From: Liolophura sinensis
Taxonomy: Eukaryota > Mollusca > Polyplacophora > Chitonida > Chitonidae
Length of the DNA stretch: 60,000 nt
Direction of reading: 5' to 3'
Assembly (NCBI RefSeq): GCF_032854445.1
Contig: NC_088303.1
Span: 7,635,501 to 7,695,500 of the forward strand
Shown: piece by piece, positions 23,753-35,330 of the stretch
Layout of the letters: every line of letters begins with the position of its first letter
Numbering within the stretch: position 1 is the first letter of the stretch
Made by a program: the position numbers and the translations under genes
Notes under the pieces: model-generated
The model's database searches: none
What the model was told of the DNA's origin: nothing
Seen by the model: only the letters and a program-made list of their open reading frames with translations

Positions 23753-23905
23753 TTAATTTCGGCTACGTTTGGCAAAATCTAAGATATATGCGTCATATCC
23801 GACATTTGTATACCATTCGTGGTCCGTAAAGGGCATTCCAAGTCGATAATTGCAAGATCCATTTCCAAAACAACGTTTAACACTAGCTCCCAAAGACAAA
23901 GGTAT
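23753..23905 (-). other. Exon-like block encoding CFGNGSC (copy 1)
   Basis: After a pyrimidine-rich tract the minus strand reads (VKR)CFGNGSCNYRLG, then MPFTDHEWYTNVGYDAYILD and a stop after about 50 codons. No in-frame ATG lies upstream before a stop, so if coding it would be an internal or terminal exon. Related blocks occur at 38200-38345 (plus, GCFGNGSCKHRLF) and 48110-48260 (minus, CFGNG then a stop). I do not recognise the peptide. It could equally be a non-coding repeat. Confidence 0.35.
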
Positions 23906-24262
23906 GAAAGAAATTATACAAATAGGAAATAAAGCCGGTAACACACAAGAGAGAAGCGGTCATCAGTTTTCAATGATGCCGAGCAGACAATGGATATTCC
24001 AGGCATGAATTCCATATCAAAGTTCAAATTCGTAGTCCATGAATGAGTTCCAGGTCAAATAACAATTAATCAAGGTATCTCAGTCTCGTTTTGATTGCAA
24101 CTGTTTATAAAGGCATCATGCAGATGTAATGAGCATGCTTGTCTTTACGGCCCCTAGCCCCAGGTTAAGCGGTATTAGATACAGTTCGAAAATGACGAGC
24201 GTTACGGACCTTAACCGAACATATTGTAATTCAAAAGTAACGGACGATTACGTCTTTAATAC

Positions 24263-25270
24263 TGTCTTGACATCACGTTTATTTAACATCGACATAATTA
24301 CAAAGGAAAGGCACCAACTACGTAATCCTGGTTTATGCAGGTGCACTAATGCAATACAAAAAATTACCTTGCTACACGGTATCAGTGAAATTATGATGAA
24401 AACGATAGTAGATTAACCTGAAAAATCACATTCACACATCTAACAAAGAAAAGGCTTTACAGTTTTTCATTTATTGTTAAGCCAAAATAACATATTAAAT
24501 ATATATAGATCACATTTCTTTTATCGCTTAAAACAAATCTTTCTTTATTTTACAAAAGAGAAGGGGGCATGATACTCTTAATAAAAGAACACTGCAAAAT
24601 ACTTATTTGATTCTTTGGATTAAGTAGAATCCGATGAAACATGGCTTCTTCAATCTGTTGTCAAAATACATTCAAGGCAATGTAGCATCAGGCAAACGCC
24701 GTATCGATATATAACCAAATTACCATAACTTTTCATCTACTACGATAATTTTGTGTATCTACCTTTTGCATCTTAAAATAGTCTGGTTCCCACTGCGTTC
24801 CTGTGAGCGGTAACCCGAACATTAACAAAGCCTCCTGTTTTCACATGAAAAAATCACCGTGAAGTGTTACGTTACATGTTCTATAACTTGAATATTAATC
24901 AAGGATTACTAAAGCAATATTTGGGATATTTTAAAGCTTTAAAATACTTTATACAGATCCATCTATAGATTGCATGAGGTGCGAACATGACAGGCGGTCA
25001 TGTTACATATGACCTGTACTTTAAAATGAGGAGTGGGGAAGGAAGTCCTTCATTAGGAATAAACAGATCAATAAATTTGTATTTCACTTATACGACGACG
25101 GCCAGCAATATGGTGCGGTGAAACCTGGCAGAGCTCGGGGAAGACCCACGACCATTAGCAGGCTGCTGGCAGACCTTCCCATGGACAGAATGCCAGCATG
25201 AGGTGGGCTTGAACCCACAGCAACCGCATTGGTGAGAGTCTCCTGGGTCATCGCACCGTGCTGGCGTGAT
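24263..25270. repeat. Right arm of 1-kb inverted repeat, with SINE
   Basis: Partner of 19447-20411. Its outer end (about 25072-25270) is a minus-strand SINE with head and tail: GTATTTCACTTATACGACGA, then TTGAACCCACAGCAACCGCA and GTGCTGGCGTGATAACTCCC. The SINE here is better preserved than in the left arm. Confidence 0.85.
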
Positions 25271-25288
25271 AACTCCCGCAGCAACGGA

Positions 25289-25545
25289 GTGAGTGAATGA
25301 GTGCTTGGGATTTAACGTCGTGCTCAACAATTTTTCAGTCATATGACGACGAAGGAATCCATAGGGTGTATGTAATGTACCTCCTTGTCGCAGGACGGAT
25401 TTCCACCGCTCTTTTATCTAGTGTTGCTTCACTGAGACGACTTACCGAAGGCAAGTAAGTTACCCTGCCCGAGCCATTATACTGATACGCACTATCCCTT
25501 TCATGCTGAACGCCAAGGGAGGAACCAGAGCCATCTATTTTGTAA
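25289..25545 (+). mobile_element. Short dispersed element (GAGTGAGTG type)
   Basis: GAGTGAGTGAATGAGTGCTT, GATTTAACGTCGTGCTCAAC, TTTTTCAGTCATATGACGAC, ending near TGAACGCCAAGGGAGGAA. Directly abuts the SINE of the inverted repeat. Same family as 7650-7912 and 50305-50625. Confidence 0.75.
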
Positions 25546-25989
25546 ATACCATGTACGCACTAGATATGTACATAAGGATAACAGCGCCGTCTATGTGGTT
25601 GATCATAAGGCAGATCGCCAGAGATTCTGAACGCTCTGTCCATACCTGCCAACGAGCGTGTTATACCCATGGTAAAATTTGAGAAACTTAGAATGAAGGC
25701 GTTTGATGGAGTATCCTTCAAAAACTAGTCTTTGAACTAACAACTTTGGAGACTTTGAGTAGAGGCGCTGTATATTAAAGCCTTGACTTAAAAGGTTCAA
25801 AAAGGCAAGATTTGTATTCACCTTAGCCAGGTCTTTGGGATATTGCCATCCATAAATTAATCGTTAAGTATCAAAAAGAGAATCGTCAATAGTTTGTATT
25901 AAAGTTCATATCCAGATAAGATTTGCTTACTAATTCTAAAGAAATAGTAACAAGCTGATAACTTATGAGCACTTAAATATGATTAATGG

Positions 25990-26290
25990 CGTACAGCACA
26001 GCGGATAAAACCAGGGCAGCGACAATGGTGTGATAGCTGGCAAAGGGTCACACCTATAATCAGTGAAGTCTGCCATCTTGTCGATTAGCTCAGTTAGGAT
26101 TTTATTCCAACTGTTCAGGTAAAGGCTTGAATTGTAGCAAATTACACGCTCCGAGCACAATGGCTCAAGCAGATCTTGGCTAGGATTGCAATTCGTCACA
26201 CTTTCCTGGTGTAGAATTACTCAGAATACTGTCATGTCGTCACAGTTAACACACAACAACTGCAAAGGAATAAATAAGGGCCCTTTATTC
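25990..26290 (+). repeat. GPCR-region dispersed repeat
   Basis: A block (ATAGCTGGCAAAGGGTCACA, then AGGATTTTATTCCAACTGTT, then GAGCACAATGGCTCAAG) also present in the same orientation at 30480-30595, 53730-53890 and 54000-54340. A 13-mer AGCACCATGGCTT from this family also occurs beside the TATA-like box of gene C (32503-32515). No coding capacity. 25546-25989 just before it holds nothing recognisable. Confidence 0.6.
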
Positions 26291-26472
26291 TTCTATCGCT
26301 AGTAGTCATAATCAATAGCCTCAGGTTGATGGTATTTACACTCCCTCGTCTTTGAGGTAACAAAAACAGTTTCGCCTGGTAAGCAATTGGTGGTTAATTT
26401 AGATGTTCATCTGATGCAAATACGAATTGCCAGTTGCTTACAGAGTGTTGGCGTTTTAATTTATTATACCAC

Positions 26473-26605
26473 ACACTCTATACCAGCGGGCTCTATACCA
26501 CACACTCTATACCATCGGGCTCTATACCACACATTCTATTCCAGCGGGCTCTATACCGCACATTCTATACCAGCGGGTTCTATACCGCACACTCTATACT
26601 AGAGG
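26473..26605. repeat. 29-bp minisatellite
   Basis: About 4.6 copies of a 29-bp unit (ACACTCTATACCAGCGGGCT plus CTATACCAC) with few changes. Confidence 0.85.
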
Positions 26606-26929
26606 GCAATTCTTGAGCTTTGTACAAAGCCTATACCGTCCGTATACATACTGACATATACCAGACAAAAATAATATATTAACTGCTTTTTGTTTGCAAT
26701 AATAAGACCAACCTCATCGACATGTCAAGAGCTCCGTACACAATATTTACCTCCATTTTCAATTTCATAATACAACTGGCTGCTGTTTCTTGAAAATAGA
26801 GAACGGGCTTAGTACGTAACGTACTTGCCTTTCCATAACTTGCACACATATGGTCTGGGTTCAGATCTGTAGATTACCTCTACTCTCACTGACATGGAAT
26901 TAGGTGTCAAAGGGTTTAGGTGACCTAAT

Positions 26930-27765
26930 TGTTCTTTAGGTTGACAAGTGTACTTACACAAATTTAATATTCTATAGGTTGACAAGTGTACTTACATACA
27001 TCTAATGCTCTATAGGTTAACAAGTGTACTTACACAAACCTGAATGTTCTATACGTTGACAAGTGTACTTACATAAATCTAATGATCTATAGGTTAGCAA
27101 GTGTACTTTCACAAATCTAATGTTCCATAGATTGACAAGTGTACTTACATACATCTAATGTTCTGTAGGTTAACACGTGTACTTACAAAAACCTGAATGT
27201 TCTATAGGTTGACAAGTGTACTTACATAAATCTAATGTTCTATAGGTTGACAAGTGTACTTTAACAAATCTAATGTTCCATAGGTTGACAAGTGTTCTTA
27301 TACAAAGCTAATATTCTATAGGTTGACAAGTGTATTTACATACATCTAATGTTCTATAGGTTAACAAGTGCACTTACACAAACCTGAATGTTCCATACGT
27401 TGACAAGTGTACTTACATAAGTTTAATGTTCCATAGGTTGACAAGTGTACTTTCACAAATCTAATGTTCCATAGGTTGACAAGTGTACTTACACAAAGCT
27501 AATATTCTATACGTTGACAAGTACACTTACATACATCTAATGTTCTATAGGTTGACAAGTGTACCAGCACTAAACTGAATGTTCTATAGGTTAACAAGTG
27601 TACTTACGTAAACCTGAATGTTTTATAGGTTAACAAGTGTATTTACACAAACCTGAATGTTCTATGGGCTGACAAGTGTATTTGCACAAAGCTAATATTC
27701 TAGGTTGACAAGTGTACTTACACAAACCTGAATGTTCTATAGGTTGACAAGTGTATATACACAAT
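26930..27765. repeat. 38-39-bp minisatellite
   Basis: About 21 copies of a unit of 38-39 bp (TTCTATAGGTTGACAAGTGT, ACTTACACAAACCTGAATG). Copies vary at the 3' half (AAATCTAATG or AAACCTGAATG), suggesting two interleaved unit types. Confidence 0.88.
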
Positions 27766-27817
27766 GTGTGGTATGTACGGTGCATACATGTATCACATAC
27801 AATCAGTCGATATGTTG

Positions 27818-28290
27818 CTATACATACACACATACACACACCTGTACACACATACACACACGCACACCTGTACACACATACACACACGCACACCTGTACA
27901 CACATACACACACACCTGTACACACATTTACGTACACACACACACCTGTACACACATACACACACACACACCTGTACACACACACACGCACACCTGTACA
28001 CACATGCACACACACACACACACCTGTACACGCACACACATACACACACACTCCTGTACACACATACACCCACACACGCACACCTGTACACACATGTACA
28101 CATACACGCACACCTGTACACACATACACGCACACGCACACCTGTACACACATGCACGCACACGCACACCTGTACACACATACACACACACACACACGCA
28201 CACCTGTACACACATACACGCACACCTGTACACACATACACACACACACGAACACCTGTACACACATACACACACACACGCCCATAGATA
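27818..28290. repeat. CA-rich compound satellite
   Basis: (CA)n broken by regularly spaced CCTGTACACACATACAC blocks, about every 24-34 bp. All three plus-strand frames and several minus frames stay open by composition; none is a credible gene. Confidence 0.9.
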
Positions 28291-28339
28291 CATACAAATA
28301 CATACATCCACGTATATGTTAGCGGATTTCCACCGGTGT

Positions 28340-28424
28340 CTTCGCATCATTATGTTGGCGCCGTCGTATAAGTGAAATATTCTTAAGTACGGCGTAAAAC
28401 ACCTATCCAATAAATAAATAAATC
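28340..28424 (+). mobile_element. SINE tail fragment
   Basis: GGCGCCGTCGTATAAGTGAA, then TTCTTAAGTACGGCGTAAAA and an AATAAATAAATAAAT end. The head is missing. Confidence 0.75.
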
Positions 28425-29108
28425 ATAAAGGAATAAACTGTTAATTTATATAAATTGCTACCATAAGCCCATCACTTAGAAGTATGCAACTTTCCTATAG
28501 CTAGTCTCCACGGCACAGTACACATGTTACGTCATCTATAGAAGCTCGAGCCATCTGGTAGAGACATATGCCAACCTCTTGGGTGGAAATTGTGAACTGA
28601 ATCATGGGAAATCTAATTGTAAACTGCCGCTACAAGAAGTGGCCACACCTTGAACCCGAAACCCGTATTTACAAACTACGATTTCGATAAACGTTGTAGG
28701 TATGCAGTTATAAACCCATTGACTATTTTTATATTTCCTAGAAACTCTAAAACAATTACTATCAAAGACGTTGTTGTCCTTTCACAAAACTCTACGTTGT
28801 ACTAATTATTTTAAGTGTGCATCAACACAACCGCGGTTTCGTGCCACTATGCAACAGCTGCTTCTCAAAAGTTAGTTGCGCAATAGAGAGAAAAGTACAT
28901 GGCTGCGCAGATACGTCACATAATGTGTTAGAGAGGGAAGAGAAGTGTAAAGTTCCGTGGAGGGTAGCTATAGGAAAGTTGCATACTTCTAGGTAATGGA
29001 TTCTACATGAGAATAGACCGACGTGGATGCAAATGTTCTTCACAATCATACCGCATAATAATAGACAAAATTTACAACGAACAAGAAATATTGACATCCT
29101 ATTCAATT
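28425..29108. other. 3' flank of GPCR C, no gene seen
   Basis: AT-rich; would contain the 3' untranslated region of gene C. No exact AATAAA signal was pinned down on the minus strand. Confidence 0.45.
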
Positions 29109-30227
29109 CTATGACTCGGTCCGACTTTTTTCAATGTCACTTTTCCTTGTAGAAGAGGATGGATTATTCGATGTTAAATGTTTTCGGCTGACACACATAT
29201 TTAAGCGATATGGCAATTTCTTTCGTACGGCTGGAATTTTCCAAGTTAAAAATATCGGATCTACTATGGAATTGAATAACAGTAGCATCAATAATAGCTG
29301 GAGTACCATACGGTTGTCACCATTGGGGGATACCTTTAAAACAGCGCCAAGGTAAACTGAATACAAAGATAGTGGGGCCGAGAGAAGAACTGTGGTCAAA
29401 TGAACAAGAAAGTAGACAACTGTTAAAGAAATCGACTTTCGGGAAACTGCACCGTGTCTTTCAGCCTCCTTCACATGGGTTGTACATTTTAAATTAAAAA
29501 AAATAAAAGTATAGAAAGCAAATGTTACAACAGTGGTGATTAACAAGTAAATAGCACGGATTTTGCTAACATATAGATAATAACCGGGCAAAAGCGTGGT
29601 ACATATATCAGAGCGTGACCTCTCTAAGCGAAGTGGTAGAATGACAGCAGGAAGCAATAAGCCAACAGCGAGAGACAACTGAATGAATATTATAATAAAC
29701 TTGACAGGCATGCTGTAACCCTTAGTTTTGTAGGTCAGAGGAAAGCAAACGGCGTAGACTCGATCGCATGCTAAGGAAAGGGTGCTGAAGCCTTGGGTGA
29801 AAAGAGCTAAAGAAGGAACCAGCCATGTTATTAACTCAAAGCAAGCAAACGCGATGGGATCATTCAAACCATAGGCCTTGCAAATCCAACTTATGCCTGT
29901 AGGGAGCTTCGAGGACAGAGAAAATGATACATTGGCGATTAAATTGCTTGCTAGCAAGAACTTTGCTTGTAATGTCTTTGCTGACACTTTGAACATCGCC
30001 GTCAGTACAAAGCCATTAACCAGAACGGCCAGGGTCAGGATAACAAAGATAGCGGCCTCAACAGGTATGGTTCTTAATTGCATCTGGAACGCTCCGCCTA
30101 AAGAAGGCACCGGGCTCGACTCCTCCGGATTTGCATCTCTGTCCAAGCCAGAGGAGTTTAGCTGGATCGTACCGCTACTGCAGTTTGATCTAGAAGCATT
30201 TAATTTTAAGCAATCCTGCATGGTCAT
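29109..30227 (-). CDS. Rhodopsin-like (class A) GPCR, copy C, coding exon
   Basis: A 372-residue receptor collinear with B almost residue for residue. Start is the ATG abutting the acceptor TTTTTTTTCAG at 30228-30230; the longer open frame is intron. Sequons at N10, N15 and N24. Helices are close to those of B (first about 57-79, last about 306-326). Key motifs: LVNGFVL in TM1, Asn99 where TM2 usually has Asp, CDRVYAV (D155-R156) at the end of TM3, LLFNSIVDPIFL in TM7 (DPxxL in place of NPxxY), then WKIPAVRKKLPYRL, a likely helix 8. The C-tail is Ser/Thr-rich. Plasma-membrane receptor by family; ligand unknown. Candidate exon 2 at 31237-31305 and exon 1 at 32416-32487 with a TATA box. No damage seen, so probably functional. 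Confidence 0.9.
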   Translation of the reverse strand: MTMQDCLKLNASRSNCSSGTIQLNSSGLDRDANPEESSPVPSLGGAFQMQLRTIPVEAAIFVILTLAVLVNGFVLTAMFKVSAKTLQAKFLLASNLIANVSFSLSSKLPTGISWICKAYGLNDPIAFACFELITWLVPSLALFTQGFSTLSLACDRVYAVCFPLTYKTKGYSMPVKFIIIFIQLSLAVGLLLPAVILPLRLERSRSDICTTLLPGYYLYVSKIRAIYLLITTVVTFAFYTFIFFNLKCTTHVKEAERHGAVSRKSISLTVVYFLVHLTTVLLSAPLSLYSVYLGAVLKVSPNGDNRMVLQLLLMLLLFNSIVDPIFLTWKIPAVRKKLPYRLNMCVSRKHLTSNNPSSSTRKSDIEKSRTES

Positions 30228-30299
30228 CTGAAAAAAAAAACAAACAAAGAGCGTATAACCCGAAATGACTTTTGATTTCAAAGTCGATTTAAGACAGTA

Positions 30300-30420
30300 T
30301 GACCTTCTTCAAACATACACGTGTGCATATACGTGTACATATACGTGTGTGTTTACGTGTATATATACATATACACGTATATACGTACATATACGTGTGC
30401 ATATACGTGTGCATATATGA
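30300..30420. repeat. Alternating purine-pyrimidine tract in GPCR C intron
   Basis: About 120 bp of TATACGTG / TACATATACGTGTGCATA alternation, starting about 70 bp upstream of the C coding exon. Such sequence can adopt Z-DNA or cruciform forms in principle. A GPCR-region dispersed repeat follows at 30480-30595. Confidence 0.8.
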
Positions 30421-31236
30421 TTCTTTAAGGTACAGGAAATACCAAAATGAAATATATGTCAGATGAGAGGTCATTAAATATAATAAAAGATTTACAGCGT
30501 AGAGACGTAACAGCGTAAAATCAGAGCAGAAACGACGTGATAATTGGCAAATGGTCACAAGTAACCGTTGAAATACTCCACTGATTGCCTTCACGTTTTT
30601 GACGTTTTTTAAAATTCTGCAGAGAATGTACCGTTTTTTCTGGTGAATATAGACATATCGTTTCGGGTCGTTAGCGATCTGTTTAATAGTTGCCGTATTG
30701 TATTGTACTTAAATACGCTTGAGCCGGGATTAGTTGCTGTTTCAGCATACATCTTTACCACATCAACATTGTTCTTTTGTACACAGCTTAAATATAAAGT
30801 GCAGCTTAGAAACCTATACTACTCACAGACATGAAAATCATTCATGGAGCACAGTTTATAGTTTGATTTTGATGCAGTATTAAAACATGTGGTTTGTTCA
30901 CATTCCCCAAATGTCCAATGCTTTTCTACATTCCCTAATTACTAAGATCGCCCAGGTATTACATTAATTCAACGTGTCATTTGACTCCTTCGGATCGCCC
31001 CATGGCGTTAATAAGCCAGCTTCCAGATTCGACGTTACATCATGGTGACGTCCCTTTGTGCCGTGGCCCCGTCGCTTTATGGCAAGGGTACTTTACATTT
31101 GTTAATATTATCCATAATCGATGATTTTTATTTCCGGAAACGTGTTTTAGTTTAGTAAATTTTTACATCATTAAATGATTTAAGTTCATCGCGCACACAC
31201 TGTACAATAGCCGAACTGTTACAGTGTAACACTCAC

Positions 31237-31305
31237 TTAAATCAACTAGGCACAGTAGTTGGCAAAAGGCTACATTTGTCGAAACCTGCCTTAGTTTTCT
31301 TGAGC
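31237..31305 (-). other. Candidate untranslated exon 2 of GPCR C
   Basis: On the minus strand GTGCTTTGCCCACAG| precedes GCTCAAGAAAACTAAGG and the block ends TTGATTTAA|GTGAGTG. The matching block upstream of E (45436-45479) has GTGCTTTGTTCGCAG|GCTGAAGAACACTGAGG and TCAA|GTGAGT. It contains ATGTAG, a start-stop pair, and no usable coding frame. Alternatively the wider region (31163-31381) encodes a short peptide, but the conserved splice sites fit an exon better. Confidence 0.45.
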
Positions 31306-31439
31306 CTGTGGGCAAAGCACATCCAAATACAACGTGTATATGTAACAGAGTCAGCAAAATGTGATGAATACAAGTGGACAAGCAAGGATGTTATATAATG
31401 CATACATACATACATAAATTAGTTTACCTGGCGACTGGA

Positions 31440-31960
31440 ATGATTTGCCCCATGGCAATAACATGTATTTCAGGCATTTAGGCTGTTCCAATCAACAGTG
31501 GTCAATCCATAGAGAACTGTTGTGGTGTAAAATATGTGAATCATACATAAATAATACCCCTGAGCTTTGAAAACTAAACTTGCATTTTTCGGTAGACAAA
31601 GCACAGTCCTCACAGTTGGGTTAACAATCCCAACGTCTACTAGGTCAGAAAGGAATATTTGTCTTTGAACAGTGTACTGCGGATACACGAGTAAAACATG
31701 ATGGATGGTCTCCTCAGCCTGACAAACATTACGCAGATCTTGAATCTTTTGAAGTAGTTATTAACTGGGCGGTCGGAAACAAGATTTCTGCTTTTCTCTT
31801 CGAAAAGGAAACATAGAGGCTGTTGTGAAGTTTCACAACAGCGTTAAATGGGTGATAAAAGCAACCCTTCTCTGAAGCGTCCCAATCAGTTTGCCATAGT
31901 TTAAATGATAATGACTTTACTTCATTTAGGGCCTCGGATATGAAGAGTTTGGGATTGGAA
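31440..31960 (-). pseudogene. Non-LTR retrotransposon ORF2 C-terminal relic
   Basis: Minus-strand pieces read LWQTDWDASEKGCFYHPFNA, then, after frame changes, AEETIHHVLLVYPQYTVQRQ. These fit the tail of LINE-encoded proteins after the reverse transcriptase: WQxxWDxSxKG followed by a Cys/His region with EETxEHxLxxCPxYxxxR. One of the expected cysteines is Tyr or Val here and the frame shifts at least twice. It lies within the inferred intron 1 of gene C. No upstream reverse transcriptase part was found. Element family not determined. Confidence 0.6.
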
Positions 31961-32415
31961 ACGGCATCAAGTAGTCAAGTATATAATTTTGCCGCTTGTA
32001 ACATGGTAATTTTGTTAGTTTATCTCCATTTTGGTGAGGACATTCAAATGACGGCATCTTGCGTATTCCCTTAATTATAATTTACAAGAATACAAGTTTC
32101 TGGAAAAAAACTTTCTCGACAGTATCCCAATCAACATATTTTCTTACTGAAAGAAAGGTTTGTTATCAAGATATTTTCCTAGTAGTTTATGTGTTTATGT
32201 AGATTATCAAAGTTTATATCTTTGCTAATTAAGAGTTTTCTGCTGGCTTTTAGATGAAATCTGGCAAATTCAAGCAAATAATGAACTTTAAAAAAATCAA
32301 CAAAGACGTAAATAAATCTTAAGACGTTTTGAGGTGCAGAAAAACGTTTCGTTTCCTTGTCAGCTATATATTACGGTTAATGTTGTAATGTGAGAAACTA
32401 TATCCGACAACTTAC

Positions 32416-32487
32416 CTGTAGCGTCAAGATGGTCTTCGAACAACTTAACACTGACTATGGTCTCCAGACAAGCAATGGTGGGTGATT
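32416..32487 (-). other. Candidate untranslated first exon of GPCR C
   Basis: Ends GACCATCTTGACGCTACAG on the donor GTAAGTTG. No ATG inside. Shares TCTTGACGCTA with the B exon. Start is estimated from the TATA-like box. A 13-mer AGCACCATGGCTT beside the box recurs in the GPCR-region dispersed repeats. Confidence 0.5.
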
Positions 32488-32511
32488 TGTGTCTTTACAA
32501 CAGCACCATGG

Positions 32512-32520
32512 CTTTTTATG
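32512..32520 (-). promoter_or_regulatory. TATA-like box of GPCR C
   Basis: CATAAAAAG on the minus strand, about 100 nt upstream of the first-exon donor. Confidence 0.5.
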
Positions 32521-33120
32521 CTCTTAGAACTAAGGCGTGTCTCTACTTTCAATTACTACAGCCCAAGATGTTAATCCAGGCCACGTTAGTTTAATTAGCT
32601 ACCATCATATTGCTAATAGAGACGGCAAATCAAATACACTGATACTTTACCCCTGTAACCAAGGGCAGGTGGAAACTGATCTTCCACTAAAGACGTAGAA
32701 CGTAAGCAGTTTGTTCACATTTTGAGCTCCTTGTGATGCCACTGTGATGTTTAATCCCTTGTGGGCTACGTGTGAGATTATGGTGATGTAACCACTACCG
32801 GAAAAAACTTTACCATGTGTATGACTCCTCCAAAGGGTCTACTGGTTATAGTTCATGGGCCAAAGTCCAAAATTTCACATACTGGTACCTCCCAAATCTC
32901 CTTGCTATGTAAACAATTTAATTTATGTCTTGACACGATAGCCCTCGCAGATGCTCGATTTGTATGGGTTATCCACCCCACCCCCACCCCCCACAGATTA
33001 AACGTACCTATTGTTCAATGTGCTAACCCATATATTGCCAACAGTCAGACAATAATGGCGCTATTTGGACCCCCAATCAACTGGGGAACAGAGCGTTTAC
33101 CTTTAGGAATATTTCTGTAA
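32521..33120. other. No gene seen
   Basis: Upstream flank of gene C. A 101-codon plus-strand open frame (32815-33120) shows no recognisable motif and no conservation within the window. Confidence 0.45.
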
Positions 33121-33708
33121 CTAATTCAAGCAATTTTTCTCAAACATAAGCATATTTGTTGATGAAAGATGACATTTTAACCCTCTCTTAGTTGAGAGAG
33201 CGGTAAGGCGTGATGACTGCATTAACAATGTTCTTGGCAACCAGAAAACTGTCGTTAGCGATCTGTCATATCTGATATCTTGCTCCTTAATTTGATGTCT
33301 TAATTGCATGGTGCTTATTTACGGAACCTGGGTGTTGGCAGTCATTGATTCGCTGTAAGGTCATGCTATCTGAATAGAAGAGAAAATTTCTCTTCTCATC
33401 CGAAAAACAAAGTAAAGTGATTCATCCCACTCATTCTGAAACATGATTGTTTGTTGACGTTTTGACTTTGATGTTAAATCTACCAAGAGCACCACTTTTT
33501 GATTTAGAGGCCGAACATTCCTTATAAGAATGGTTTCACATTTTACATTTTTATTAACTCCTACAGACCGTTTCTTTTCCTCCTCTGGAGGAATGAGTGA
33601 ATGATTATGGCTTAACACAGCTATTTCTCGAGGAAAACTGCTCTTTGGGTACAGTCTAGAGCTTCTAATGCACGACTGTAGCATCGAGGTCCGTCTTGTA
33701 GAGGCCAA
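33121..33708 (-). other. Unassigned open stretch, possible decayed element
   Basis: Two minus-strand open frames in a row (115 codons, then 62), separated by stops and a short gap. The first has a charged sequence with VKCETILIRNVRPLNQKVVL and KSKRQQTIMFQNEWDESLY. I recognise no domain. It might be a broken mobile-element protein or chance. No start context, splice sites or repeats support a gene. Confidence 0.25.
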
Positions 33709-34962
33709 TTAAATATTCAGCTAATAGTCTACATGGAATGTAGACAAAGTGTTGACTGCCAAATTTCATAAACTATCCAACCACCCTTTTAAATTGGTCT
33801 TATTATGTTTTAAACTTAAGAATCCACGTTATATTAATGTTTCTCTTGATTTTTGTAATTTGTGCCAAGCCTTATAAGGTGATTTTTTTTATTGTATTAA
33901 AATGTGTGATAAAGCTATCACTCAGGGAAAGGCTATCATGTTTTAATTTACTTCTACTGGCCATATAAACATGTTAGAACCAATTTGGTTTGCCCACCTC
34001 AGGTGGAACCAATATCATGCTTGGCCCATGGACTATTATAACGCCCACATCGAAGTCGGGAGGCCTGGGATCAAACCCAGGTCGGGTAGTACCGAAAACT
34101 TTTGAAATGGTACTTGCTGTTGCCTCGCTTGGCTCTCAGCACTGAGAGGTCTGAGCGGGGAAACATGGGCCAGTTTCACAAAGATGTCGCACATGTACGA
34201 TAATCGCAAATATAGGAGAATGATATGGTAAAAGTGATGTACAAAATATCGTGAGGCAAATGCACCATAAAAAAGTGTCGTACGCCGCTTTGCTCCAGGA
34301 ATGGTTAGCCCGGCGTCAGTATAATATGACTGGCCCGGGTATCGTGTCTGGTGTGTTCAGCATGATACATGTACTTCAGTGGTGACATTTGGCGGCATGG
34401 ACTCGCTCTATACCGCAAGAAGACACAGTATATGTAGGCACACCTAATGACCTCTCGTCGTCATATGACTGAAAAAAAAACTTTTCTAAGTGCATAGTTG
34501 CTTAATTCCTGACTACGTCTGTGCAATTTTTCGCGTAAAATTTGCATCAGGGCTCCGTTGTTCAAAATTGGTTTAAGAGTTAAATACCGGATTTAACTTT
34601 AAGCCAAGTCTTCCATTTTGTATTTAGCCTAAAAATTATGTAACATTATATTAAATATGAATTAAAACTGCCCCTGTTATACTTTGACTTTGATGGACTG
34701 CATTGGCTGATGAGATTGGCTAAAATTTTAAATATAAAATATGACTTAATACCAGTATTAGCTAATACACTTTTGAACAACTGGGCCCTGAATATTAAAG
34801 GGAGCTACCGCACAAAATATATGGTAATTATCCGAATTCTGATTTTCTAAATACCGTTATTATTACATTATTTAAAATTGATATTGTTTAGTTCGAATTA
34901 CGATATTTTACCTTTCAACCTGATAATCCCGTAACCATTACTTTAGGATAAGAGCGGAGTTA
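33709..34962. other. No gene seen
   Basis: AT-rich. At 34445-34490 is an inverted fragment of the short dispersed element (CGTCGTCATATGACTGAAAA). Confidence 0.5.
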
Positions 34963-35330
34963 ATAGTGTTTTCCAAAATTAAAACAAAAATAAATAAAAA
35001 CACAAGCACATATTCTGTAAATAATAATTATCAATCATCACTCTTTTTCCTCTCAAAATAATGTTTAGAACGTTTTGATTTGAAACACAGTATAGATAAA
35101 TCAAACAAAACGCTTTTGATCTGCGGTTTGATTTTATGAAATATGTAAAGGAACTGTTTGTATTTATGTACAAAATGGTCTACAGTGATAAAAATGTCCC
35201 AGAAAATTGTAAATTGGCAGATCACGACAGATATTGACACGACAAAACCCACACGACAATGTCATAATCTCCTCTGGTCATAAACAGCATGATTTTAAGG
35301 AACTTGATTATATGCCCTTTAACATTGAAG
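34963..35330. repeat. Left arm of inverted repeat around GPCR E
   Basis: 34963-35180 matches 41895-42118 and 35190-35330 matches 40970-41112 in reverse complement (for example CGACAATGTCATAATCTCCT and AATGTTTAGAACGTTTTGAT). The right arm is split by about 780 bp. Pseudogene E lies between the arms. Confidence 0.75.

Noticed and set aside
27630-28410. Several long Val/Cys or His/Thr open frames on both strands
   Set aside because: They are produced by the CA-rich compound satellite and the 39-bp array; no gene signal.
31163-31381. Short secreted-peptide gene with signal-like N-terminus
   Set aside because: The related site at 45.4 kb conserves the splice acceptor and donor, not the reading frame; an untranslated exon fits better.
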